Shown here: piece after piece, positions 1 to 5,382 of the stretch | How the letters are laid out: each line of letters begins with the position of its first letter | Position numbering within the stretch: the stretch's first letter is position 1 | Source of the DNA: Thermoleophilia bacterium | GTDB taxonomy: Bacteria > Actinomycetota > Thermoleophilia > Gaiellales > SKUG01 | DNA: 6,059 nt | Reading direction: 5' to 3' | Assembly (NCBI GenBank): GCA_020438525.1 | Contig: JAGQUL010000174.1 | Coordinates: 1-6,059 of the forward strand | The notes under the pieces: model-generated | Database searches by the model: none | What the model saw: the letters and a program-made list of their open reading frames with translations, nothing else | Told to the model about the DNA's origin: nothing | Translations under genes and position numbers: made by a program

Positions 1-366
1 AGGCAGGTGGCGAACTGGGACGGCGTGTGCGAGGACCCGGAGCTGCGCCAGAAGTGCTTCGACGACCCGCTGATGGCGTGGAAGTACACTGCGCGCGCGC
101 TCGCGAGCGGCATGAAGTACGAGCCGGCGCGGCCGCTCACCGAGCTGCAGATCCCGCACCTCGTGCTGATCGGCGAGCAGGACACGATGACCCCGATGCC
201 CTACACGAAGAAGGTCTACGACCGGCTGCACGGCGACAAGGAATGGGTCGTGATCCCGGGGGCCGGCCACATGGGCGGGCTGGTCGAGCATCAGGACGAG
301 GTGCTCGACGCGGTGGATGGCTTCCTCGGGCGGCGGATGCCGGCGGTGGTGGCGAGCGACGACTGA
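1..366 (+). CDS. Alpha/beta hydrolase, C-terminal fragment (5' end outside window)
   Basis: The reading frame is open from base 1, so this is the 3' part of a gene that starts upstream; the GTG at 7 is in frame but is probably internal. Counting from that GTG, the fragment shows the typical end of an alpha/beta-hydrolase fold. A strand (IPHLVLIGEQD) ends in the likely catalytic acid D59 followed by TMTP, and the strand WVVIPGAGHMGG carries the likely catalytic histidine H88. A closing helix (DEVLDAVDGFL) and a short polar tail follow. The nucleophile elbow (GxSxG) would lie upstream and cannot be checked, so the substrate is unknown; family members include esterases, lipases, C-C hydrolases and haloperoxidase-like enzymes. 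The TGA stop directly abuts the stop of the convergent gene on the other strand. Confidence 0.85.
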   Translation, partial: RQVANWDGVCEDPELRQKCFDDPLMAWKYTARALASGMKYEPARPLTELQIPHLVLIGEQDTMTPMPYTKKVYDRLHGDKEWVVIPGAGHMGGLVEHQDEVLDAVDGFLGRRMPAVVASDD

Positions 367-594
367 TCAGGGGGCCATGCGGCGCCGCTCGAGCTCTGCG
401 TTGCGGGCTCGAATGCGTTCGCGGCGTTCGCGGTGGCGCTCGTCGCGAACGGCGCGGATGGCCGGGGCGGTGTCGACGCTGCGGTACCAGATCCAGAGCG
501 AGGCGAGCGTGCCCGCGCCGAGCTGCGCCAGGCGCAGGCGCCACTTGCGTGGGTCGAGGATCCGGATCGCGAGTTCGAGCAGGCGCAGCTCCAT
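367..594 (-). CDS. Small basic hypothetical protein downstream of the epimerase
   Basis: I do not recognise this 75-residue protein. The N-terminal third (MELRLLELAIRILDPRKWRL) looks helical and amphipathic. A more hydrophobic stretch follows at about residues 24-37 (QLGAGTLASLWIWY), long enough for membrane association but marginal as a transmembrane helix. The last 30 residues are a very charged, Arg/Glu-rich helix (RDERHRERRERIRARN). The start is supported by a good ribosome binding site, GGAG, about 6 bases before the ATG; it overlaps the TAG stop of the epimerase upstream, as expected for translational coupling. The gap between the two genes is 9 bases. Its stop abuts that of the convergent hydrolase. 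It may be an accessory to the epimerase or an unrelated membrane-anchored helper; this is inference from position only. Confidence 0.6.
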   Translation of the reverse strand: MELRLLELAIRILDPRKWRLRLAQLGAGTLASLWIWYRSVDTAPAIRAVRDERHRERRERIRARNAELERRRMAP

Positions 595-605
595 GTGGGG
601 CTCCT
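595..605 (-). promoter_or_regulatory. Ribosome binding site overlapping the epimerase stop codon
   Basis: On the minus strand the epimerase ends in TAG, and the same bases run into TAGGAG, followed by CCCCAC and the ATG of the small gene. The GGAG core is about 6 bases from the start. This arrangement decides the start at 594 and suggests that translation of the small gene is coupled to the epimerase. Confidence 0.5.
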
Positions 606-1575
606 ACCCGGCGGGGGTGCCGGCGTAGACCTCGCGCAGCCACTCGACCTCGCGGGCGAGGCCGTCGCGCAGCGAGACCTGCGGGTCGAAGCCGAGCGCC
701 TCGCGGGCGCGGGTCGTGTCGGCGCTGGTGTGGCGCACGTCGCCGGGCTGGGTGTCGCCGAAGTGGGCCTCGACGTCGCGACCGAGGATCTCGGAGAGCA
801 TGTCGACGACCTCGCGGACGGTCACGGTGGAGCCGCCGCCGAGGTTGTAGGTGCCGCCGCGGTCGCCGGCCACGAGCCGGTCCATCGCGGCTCGGTTGGC
901 GGCGACGATGTCGCTGATGAACGTGAAGTCGCGTGACTGGTGCCCGTCGCCGTAGACGCCGATCGGGGTGCCCTCGAGCGCGGCCTTCACGAACTTGTGG
1001 AACGCCATGTCTGGGCGCTGGCGCGGGCCGTACACGGTGAAGTAGCGCAGGCTCGTGCCGCGCACGTCGAACTCGTGTCGGTAGGTGTCGACGAGGTGCT
1101 CGGCGGCGAGCTTGGTCACGCCGTACGGGGAGATCGGCGCGGGCAGCGCGTCCTCGCGCGTGGGGCGCGCCTCGGCGTTGCCGTACACGCTCGAGCTGGA
1201 CGCGTACACGACCGGGGGCGCCCCGCCCTCGCGCAGCTTGAGCGCCTCGAGCAGGCGCTGCGTGGCGAGCACGTTGCAGTCGGTGTAGGTCGCAAACTCG
1301 GTGCCCCAGCTGGCGCGCACGCCCGCCTGAGCGGCCTGGTGGAACACCCCGTCGACCTCGAGCAGGTCGCCTGCGAGCACGTCGCGTGCGAGGTCGAGCT
1401 CGAGCAGGTGGAAGCCGTCGTGGTCGCGTGCGCCGGTCAGGTTGGCGCGCTTGCGGGCGGGGTCGTAATAGTCGGTGAAGCAGTCGATGCCGACCACGTC
1501 GTGCCCGTCGGCGAGCAGCGAGTCGGTGATCGTGGAGCCGATGAATCCGGCGCAGCCGGTGACGAGAAAGCGCAT
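604..1575 (-). CDS. NAD-dependent epimerase/dehydratase (UDP-glucuronate/UDP-glucose 4-epimerase-like, extended SDR)
   Basis: This is a complete 323-residue extended short-chain dehydrogenase/reductase. The N-terminal Rossmann motif GCAGFIG (residues 7-13, GxxGxxG) binds NAD. The strand ending GIDCF and the following DYYDPARKRANL are typical of UDP-glucuronate 4-epimerases. HQAAQAGVRASW (79-90) is the conserved HxAAxxGVR region, YASSSSVYG (124-132) carries the catalytic Ser region, and YGVTK (151-155) gives catalytic Tyr151 and Lys155. RYFTVYGPRQRPDMA (177-191), the YGDG...RDFTFISDI block and a late NLGGG motif complete the sugar-nucleotide domain. Length and motif order match the family. The expected role is cytosolic interconversion of nucleotide sugars for cell-wall or exopolysaccharide synthesis. 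The exact substrate (UDP-glucuronate, UDP-glucose or another NDP-sugar) cannot be fixed here. GGTAGG, about 8 bases before the ATG, may be its ribosome binding site. The upstream region contains the 50-bp repeat array. Confidence 0.93.
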   Translation of the reverse strand: MRFLVTGCAGFIGSTITDSLLADGHDVVGIDCFTDYYDPARKRANLTGARDHDGFHLLELDLARDVLAGDLLEVDGVFHQAAQAGVRASWGTEFATYTDCNVLATQRLLEALKLREGGAPPVVYASSSSVYGNAEARPTREDALPAPISPYGVTKLAAEHLVDTYRHEFDVRGTSLRYFTVYGPRQRPDMAFHKFVKAALEGTPIGVYGDGHQSRDFTFISDIVAANRAAMDRLVAGDRGGTYNLGGGSTVTVREVVDMLSEILGRDVEAHFGDTQPGDVRHTSADTTRAREALGFDPQVSLRDGLAREVEWLREVYAGTPAG

Positions 1576-1588
1576 GGGGCGCGCCTAC

Positions 1589-1665
1589 CCATTTTCGTGC
1601 GATCGCGTGCAATCGCGGCGTGCGTCGGAGCTCGGCACCGATTTTCGTGCGATCACTCGCACGCG
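1589..1665. repeat. Left arm of 50-bp repeat array (inverted relative to right arm)
   Basis: One full 50-bp unit (1591-1640) is followed by the start of a second (1641-1654). The unit begins with the core ATTTTCGTGCGATC and ends in GAGCTCGGCACCG. The full unit matches the reverse complement of the right-arm unit at 48 of 50 positions by direct alignment; the differences are at unit positions 16 and 36. A further 7-base match (GCACGCG) at 1659-1665 extends the inverted homology inwards after four mismatches. The arm lies between the starts of the divergent epimerase and the unknown ORF, so it could influence transcription of both. The A/T-rich core is conspicuous in this GC-rich DNA. Confidence 0.85.
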
Positions 1666-1739
1666 ATTTCCACGAATTCGGCACACATTCGGCACGAACT
1701 GCGCGCAACGCGTCACACATTCCCCAACAGGCTTGTCCC

Positions 1740-2822
1740 ATGTCGCTGCGCCCACCCAGCTACGACCCGGTCCACCCACCCACCTTCGTCCGGTCCGAGG
1801 AGGTCTTCGGCAACCTCCTGGATCGGATCGGACCGGTCATCGACCTGCCGGCGCTCGTCGAGTTCTGGCGCGGCGACGAGCAGTGCATCCGCTACTCGCG
1901 CGACGTGCTCAACATGTTCGCGCAGCTCGAGCAGGTCGAGCACGTTCGTCGAGATCTGTGGGTCGAGCGCATGCGCCCCAACGATCCCCGGCTCGACCAC
2001 GCCATCCTCGCCGCCGCATCCCGCTCGATCGGCCCGTGGACCGTCGCCGCCGGCACCTGGGCGCTCGAGCTTCACGGCATCCGACTCCACGATCTCGCCC
2101 CGAGCGTCATGCGCTTCGCGCTGACACCACGCCGCGCCCGACCGGCGACCTACGCGGAACGAGGCCGCGATCGGGCCGATCGGCTCAGGTCGACGGGCGC
2201 CAACGACCAGCGCCACGTCACGACCATCCTCGACCGCTCGATCGCAGCCGTGACACGCCCGGCGCACCGCATCGGCACCGGCCACTGGATCGGACCACCG
2301 ACCAACACGAGCAGCGGCACGAACCCTGCGCGGCAGGCAACCGCCGGCACCGCGCGCGGCCACTACATCGTCCAGCTCGGCGGGCACGCGCTGTCGATCG
2401 TCGACGCCTACCTCTCGCTGTTCGAGCATCCACGCCTCGCCGGCGGTGTCGCCACGGCCGAGGCCGCGACCCTTCCGGTACTTGCGCACGTCGGAATCGA
2501 CGCCGTGCTCGATGGTGGCCGACGACATCCAGTCCTCGCGGTTCGTCGTCGCCTTGCCTATGTACTGATGCGCTCGGTCATTCGAACGAGGCGCGCGATC
2601 GACTGGTTCGAGACGTCGGATCCGGTGCCGGTGCGCCGGCACGCACAGGAGCGTGAGCGCGAACGGATTCCGCTGCGGCTCGGCCTCGTCGGTGCGCGCG
2701 GTGTGCCGTCCGCACTCGAGCCACATCGTGCGCGGCGCGGCCACGTGGACCGACGCCTCGGGCTGTTGATCAATCGCGACGCGCCCTTGCTGCCTCGAGC
2801 CGCCGTGCGGCCCGGACGGTGA
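1740..2822 (+). CDS. Hypothetical protein, repeat-bracketed ORF of unknown function
   Basis: I do not recognise this 360-residue protein and see no catalytic motif, signal peptide or clear membrane helix. Residues 16-128 have normal globular composition, with a helix-rich acidic/hydrophobic section (VLNMFAQLEQVEHVRRDLW, GPWTVAAGTWALELHGIRL). Residues 129-205 are rich in Arg, Thr and Gly and look disordered. Residues 207-290 regain hydrophobic helices (YIVQLGGHALSIVDAYLSL, LAYVLMRSVI), and the tail is again Arg-rich. The frame is open further upstream but runs through the repeat, so the ATG at 1740 is preferred; an AGG 8 bases before it is a weak ribosome binding site. Codons ending in A or T (CCA, CGA, ACA, GGA, CGT, CTT) are clearly commoner than in the neighbouring genes, suggesting acquisition or relaxed selection. 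Coding support is good to about residue 200. After that the opposite strand in the same codon register looks nearly as good, so the C-terminal part is less certain. Confidence 0.55.
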   Translation: MSLRPPSYDPVHPPTFVRSEEVFGNLLDRIGPVIDLPALVEFWRGDEQCIRYSRDVLNMFAQLEQVEHVRRDLWVERMRPNDPRLDHAILAAASRSIGPWTVAAGTWALELHGIRLHDLAPSVMRFALTPRRARPATYAERGRDRADRLRSTGANDQRHVTTILDRSIAAVTRPAHRIGTGHWIGPPTNTSSGTNPARQATAGTARGHYIVQLGGHALSIVDAYLSLFEHPRLAGGVATAEAATLPVLAHVGIDAVLDGGRRHPVLAVRRRLAYVLMRSVIRTRRAIDWFETSDPVPVRRHAQERERERIPLRLGLVGARGVPSALEPHRARRGHVDRRLGLLINRDAPLLPRAAVRPGR

Positions 2823-2844
2823 CCGCGGGTTCCACGTGCCGGTG

Positions 2845-2971
2845 CGCGTGCACCCGATCGCACGAAAATCGGTGCCGAGCTCCAACGCACGCCGCGATTG
2901 CACCCGATCGCACGAAAATCGGTGCCGAGCTCCAACGCACGCCGCGATTGCACCCGATCGCACGAAAATGG
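2845..2971. repeat. Right arm of 50-bp tandem repeat array
   Basis: Two perfect tandem copies of a 50-bp unit (2851-2900 and 2901-2950) are followed by the first 19 bases of a third (2951-2969). Each copy carries GATCGCACGAAAAT, the reverse complement of the left-arm core, at 2856, 2906 and 2956. The copies are identical, so the duplication is recent or actively homogenised. The arm starts about 22 bases after the stop of the unknown ORF and is inverted relative to the copy at 1589-1665. Inside each unit, GCGAT and ATCGC can pair across an 8-base loop at the unit junction, and CGGTGCCG and GAGCTC are small palindromes. There are no unique spacers, so it is not a CRISPR array. Confidence 0.9.
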
Positions 2972-3058
2972 TTGCCGGGCACGAACAGCAGCGTCGGGCG
3001 CGGGGATCCAGACGGTTGCGCTGACCCCCCGCGGCCACGGGCGCGGCGCAGCGCGGCC

Positions 3059-3077
3059 ACGCGCGTGAAAAGCGCGT
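3059..3077. other. Hairpin, possible transcription terminator stem
   Basis: ACGCGC and GCGCGT form a perfect 6-bp stem around the 7-base loop GTGAAAA. No T-tract follows on either strand, so it is not a canonical intrinsic terminator. Its position after the unknown ORF and the repeat array would suit a transcript end, but this is only a guess. Confidence 0.3.
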
Positions 3078-3178
3078 CGTCGTCCCCCCATGGCGGGCGA
3101 TGTTCGGGCACCTCCCTCCAAGACGTACCGGCACACATACAACGCGACAGGACGCCCCGCCAGTCGCCGGACCGCACT

Positions 3179-3238
3179 CCTCCCTCCCTCCCTCGCGGAC
3201 CGGCGCCGAATCTCCCTCGTGCGTCCCTCCTCCCTCCC
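3179..3238 (-). other. G-rich tract on minus strand, possible G-quadruplex
   Basis: The plus strand shows CCC runs at 3182, 3186 and 3190 separated by single T bases, then further runs at 3214, 3225, 3232 and 3236. Read on the minus strand, the last four give GGG runs with loops of 1, 4 and 8 bases, which meets the usual quadruplex pattern. It lies about 90 bases upstream of the DUF4234 start. Any effect on transcription is untested. Confidence 0.4.
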
Positions 3239-3328
3239 GATGCACCTTTCGGGCAGGCGTCCTGTCGCGGCCGGTCGCGCCGACCCTCGGACGTTTCACC
3301 GCTCGTTCGGCCGGAGATGGTTCGCTCC

Positions 3329-3817
3329 ATGGCTACCGACTACGACTTCGCCGGCGCACGCGTCAAGGGCCGCAATCCATGGGCAGTGCTCGGCCTGGGG
3401 CTGCTCACGCTCGGGATCTACATCCTGTACTGGTGGTACCAGGTCAACCGCGAGGTGCGCGATGCCTCGCGCGGGCAGGTGCCCGTGGATCCGTGGGTCT
3501 CGGTGATCGCGGTCACGATCGGCGCGCTGGTGGTCGTGCCGCCGATCGTGTCGTTCCACCAGACCGGGCGGCGCGTGCAGGCGCTCGGTCGGCTCGCGGG
3601 CGCGAGCGACACGCTGAACATGTGGCTGTACTGGGCGCTGTGGCTGCTCACCGGCTGGGGCGGCTACATCTACCTGCAGTGGGCGCAGAACCGCACCTGG
3701 GATGCGATGCAGGCAACCGGCACGCCGGCGGGCGAGCCGGTGCACCACGCGGGGCTGCCCGGTGGCGAGGAGCGGCACCACCGCGGGCCGCAGGACGCGA
3801 ACGGCCCGTTCATCTGA
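3329..3817 (+). CDS. DUF4234-type small integral membrane protein
   Basis: This 162-residue protein has three predicted membrane helices: about 17-37 (PWAVLGLGLLTLGIYILYWW), 56-76 (PWVSVIAVTIGALVVVPPIV) and 96-118 (NMWLYWALWLLTGWGGYIYL). The first helix carries the signature of DUF4234 proteins, a TLGIYxLYWWY motif followed by an Asn/Glu pair (QVNREV, 38-43). The C-terminal tail is polar and His-rich (HHAGLPGGEERHH). The function of the family is unknown; members are small bacterial membrane proteins. The ATG at 3329 is preferred because GGAGATGG lies about 8 bases before it. An in-frame ATG at 3317 sits directly on that GGAG and has no ribosome binding site of its own. The gene is separated by 72 bases from the next gene, which has its own probable promoter, so it may be transcribed alone. 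Confidence 0.82.
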   Translation: MATDYDFAGARVKGRNPWAVLGLGLLTLGIYILYWWYQVNREVRDASRGQVPVDPWVSVIAVTIGALVVVPPIVSFHQTGRRVQALGRLAGASDTLNMWLYWALWLLTGWGGYIYLQWAQNRTWDAMQATGTPAGEPVHHAGLPGGEERHHRGPQDANGPFI

Positions 3818-3847
3818 GCCGACGCGAGGGGCGACCGCGAGCGGACC

Positions 3848-3865
3848 CCGCGCGGCGCAGCGCGG
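3848..3865. other. GC hairpin between DUF4234 gene and the MTHFR operon
   Basis: CCGCGC and GCGCGG pair perfectly around the 6-base loop GGCGCA. There is no T-tract. It could weakly terminate the DUF4234 transcript, or it may overlap the promoter region of the operon. The bases 3850-3866 also occur exactly at 3041-3057. Confidence 0.35.
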
Positions 3866-3876
3866 CGGTGCGCCGG

Positions 3877-3882
3877 TAGGGT
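3877..3882 (+). promoter_or_regulatory. Probable -10 element (TAGGGT) of a leaderless promoter
   Basis: TAGGGT fits the actinobacterial -10 consensus TANNNT and stands 7 bases before the ATG at 3890. That is the spacing expected when transcription starts at the A of the start codon. No good -35 hexamer is visible. The same bases could instead act as a weak ribosome binding site (GGTAGGG, 8-base spacing). The two readings cannot be separated without a mapped transcript start. Confidence 0.45.
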
Positions 3883-3889
3883 TCGGCGC

Positions 3890-4432
3890 ATGCGCCACCA
3901 CCAACACGCAGGCCTCGTCGGGCAGCTTCGCAGCGGCAGCGAAGAGCTGCATCCGCATCCGGATGCGCAGCGCGACGACGCGGTGGTCGCATGGTTTCCG
4001 ATCATGGATCCTGCCGGGCGCGACGTCGACGCGCTCGAGGGACTGACGTGCGTGCCCACGCGCGCGGGCGCGATGCGGATCACCGCAGTGCCGCACGTGG
4101 TGGAGCACCTGGCGCTCGGCGACGAGGTGGCAGTCGCCGACTGGGAGGGCGAGCCGATGGCACGGGGCGAGCTGGCGCTCGCGCTCGACGGCACGGTTCG
4201 CTGCGTGGCCGCACAGGGGCAGGGGTGGCTGCACCTGGCGCGGCTGATCGATGACGCGGCCGGCGGGATCGGCAGCTGCTGGTTCGACGCGATCGGCGAG
4301 CATGCGCTCGCCGCGAGCGTGCCCCGCAGGGCGCTCGCGCCCGTCTTTGCGGCGCTGAGCGCGAGCGAGAACGCGGGCGAGCTGCGCTGGCAGTACGTCA
4401 CGCCCGAGCGCCACGCACGAGCCGATGGCTGA
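3890..4432 (+). CDS. DUF4265-like protein, first paralogue of the operon
   Basis: This 180-residue soluble protein resembles the uncharacterised DUF4265 family: a WFPI strand (residues 35-38), an EG turn, a short strand pair with RITAVP (63-68), and a LGDEV motif (76-80). A C-terminal half follows with CWF (130-132), a VP-containing strand and LRWQYVTP (165-172). The same landmarks occur in the same order in the gene at 5383, and the N-terminal lead of about 30 residues also aligns, so the two are paralogues. Identity is otherwise modest, so they diverged long ago or are kept for different roles. No catalytic residues are evident. Its stop lies inside the start of the MTHFR-family gene (8-base overlap), which supports co-expression. 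The family assignment rests on motif memory and is less certain for this copy than for the second. Confidence 0.72.
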   Translation: MRHHQHAGLVGQLRSGSEELHPHPDAQRDDAVVAWFPIMDPAGRDVDALEGLTCVPTRAGAMRITAVPHVVEHLALGDEVAVADWEGEPMARGELALALDGTVRCVAAQGQGWLHLARLIDDAAGGIGSCWFDAIGEHALAASVPRRALAPVFAALSASENAGELRWQYVTPERHARADG

Positions 4433-5327
4433 CGCGCGTCGCGCGCAGCAGCAGCGGCTGTCGGAAGCGCTGGGCGGTGGCGAGTTCGTGGTGAGCGCCG
4501 AGGCGCCCGGCGGGTCGCTCGCTGAGCTGTCGTCGTTCGCAGCTGCCGCGGTCGGCGCCGGAGCGCGCGCGGTGCAGGTTCCGGACGGCGCGCTCGGCCG
4601 GCGCGACGATGCGGGCATGTCGATGCTCGATCGCATTGCGGCGCTCGCGACGTCGGATGCGTGGCTCGTGCCGCATGTCGCAGCGCGCCACCACGATCCG
4701 GACGTGATCTGCGAGCGGATCGACCAGCTCGCGCGGCGCGGGGCGATCGACGGGACGCTCGTGGTGACCGGTGATTCGGCGCGCCGCGACGGGTGCGCCG
4801 ATCGGCCGGATCGAGGCCCGGATGCCGCCTCGCTCCTGCAGCTGCTCGCGCCTCGGGTGTCCCCGGCCGAGCTCGTGCTGGGCGCAGCGCTCGGGCTGGG
4901 CGAGGACCCCGCGCTCGACCTGGACCGGGCCGCACGCAAGGTGCAGGCCGGCGCGACCGTGCTGTTCAGCCAACCGGTGTTCGACGAGGCGATGCTCGAG
5001 TCGGCGGTCGAGATCGGCGCAGCGCTCTCGGTCCCCGTGATCGTGGGCGTGCTCCCGCTGCGCGGCGTGGAGCATGTCGATGCGCTCGAGCGCCACGCGC
5101 CGGGGATCAGCGTCCCGGCGGCGGTACGCGCGGCGCTGCAGCAGCGCGCTGCAGCAGCCGCTGCTGCATGGGGCATCGACCACGCCCGCGCGATGCTGCA
5201 GCTCGCCCGCTCGGCGGCAGCTGGAGCGTGCATCGTGCCGGGCCGGGGTGGGATCGCGGTGGTGGAGGCGGTCGTCGGGCCGCGCCCGGCTCGACGACCA
5301 GCGGCGGATCGCCTCCCCGACGGGTGA
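4425..5327 (+). CDS. Methylenetetrahydrofolate reductase (MTHFR) family protein
   Basis: This 300-residue protein has about the length of bacterial MetF (FAD-dependent reduction of 5,10-methylene- to 5-methyl-tetrahydrofolate). Family landmarks appear in order: FVVSAEAPGG (21-30), with Glu26 at the catalytic acid position; PHV (83-85), with a His near the flavin site; VVTGD (113-117), with Asp117 matching the RGD-type aspartate; RKVQAGATVLFSQPVFD (171-187), with Gln183; PVIVGVLPL (204-212); and PGISVP (226-231). It departs from classical MetF at two sites: EAPGG replaces the usual E-x-x-PP sequence, and TGD replaces RGD. It may therefore be a side branch with another substrate or cofactor. 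Residues 242-248 are seven alanines encoded by GCN/GCA-rich repeats. The ATG overlaps the upstream stop by 8 bases, so re-initiation is likely; no strong ribosome binding site is visible. Confidence 0.8.
   Translation: MADARRAQQQRLSEALGGGEFVVSAEAPGGSLAELSSFAAAAVGAGARAVQVPDGALGRRDDAGMSMLDRIAALATSDAWLVPHVAARHHDPDVICERIDQLARRGAIDGTLVVTGDSARRDGCADRPDRGPDAASLLQLLAPRVSPAELVLGAALGLGEDPALDLDRAARKVQAGATVLFSQPVFDEAMLESAVEIGAALSVPVIVGVLPLRGVEHVDALERHAPGISVPAAVRAALQQRAAAAAAAWGIDHARAMLQLARSAAAGACIVPGRGGIAVVEAVVGPRPARRPAADRLPDG
5133..5167. repeat. 13-bp tandem duplication plus short hairpin inside the MTHFR-family gene
   Basis: GCGCTGCAGCAGC occurs twice back to back (5133-5145 and 5146-5158). The end of the second copy pairs with CTGCTGC at 5161-5167 around a 3-base loop. 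It encodes part of the Gln/Ala-rich stretch (AALQQRAAAAAAAW). The frame stays open and family-like on both sides, so it is not a disabling insertion. Confidence 0.6.
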
Positions 5328-5382
5328 CTCGACGAACACCGAAGCAGCAGGTCCGCGACGCATCGTGACGAACGCGTACGAC

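Larger units (their letters stand above)
2972..3328. other. Intergenic region with no supported gene
   Basis: No convincing gene is visible on either strand between the right repeat arm and the DUF4234 gene. The open frames here run through the repeat or have Arg/Pro/Ser-rich composition without any recognisable domain. The stretch holds a GC-rich hairpin (3059-3077), a 17-base sequence at 3041-3057 that recurs at 3850-3866, and a C-rich tract at 3179-3238. I see no clear promoter for the DUF4234 gene. Confidence 0.6.

Noticed and set aside
940..2124. Plus-strand open frame of 394 codons opposite the epimerase
   Set aside because: It is a Val/Ala/Glu-rich mirror of the epimerase codons and then crosses the repeat; there are no motifs.
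2845..2971. CRISPR array
   Set aside because: The repeats are directly contiguous with no unique spacers, the unit is 50 bp, and there are no cas genes in the window.
1589..2971. Classical insertion sequence with terminal inverted repeats
   Set aside because: The ORF inside shows no transposase motif (no DDE, HUH or serine/tyrosine recombinase pattern), and the outer flanks (CGCCTA versus TTGCCG) show no target-site duplication. It is kept as a repeat-bracketed cassette only.
1713..3299. Minus-strand open frame of 528 codons
   Set aside because: It runs antisense through the unknown ORF and the repeat array without any domain. Over the first part of the unknown ORF it is clearly a shadow.
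3248..3328. Sigma70-type promoter for the DUF4234 gene
   Set aside because: No TTGACA-like and TANNNT-like pair with proper spacing could be found.
2558..3330. Minus-strand open frames of 186 and 194 codons across the repeat array
   Set aside because: Much of their sequence is translated 50-bp repeat, and the rest is Arg/Pro-rich with no domain.
3818..3889. Riboswitch (SAM, cobalamin or THF) ahead of the MTHFR-family operon
   Set aside because: The 72-base gap is too short and GC-simple. It shows only one small hairpin and none of the conserved boxes of those classes.
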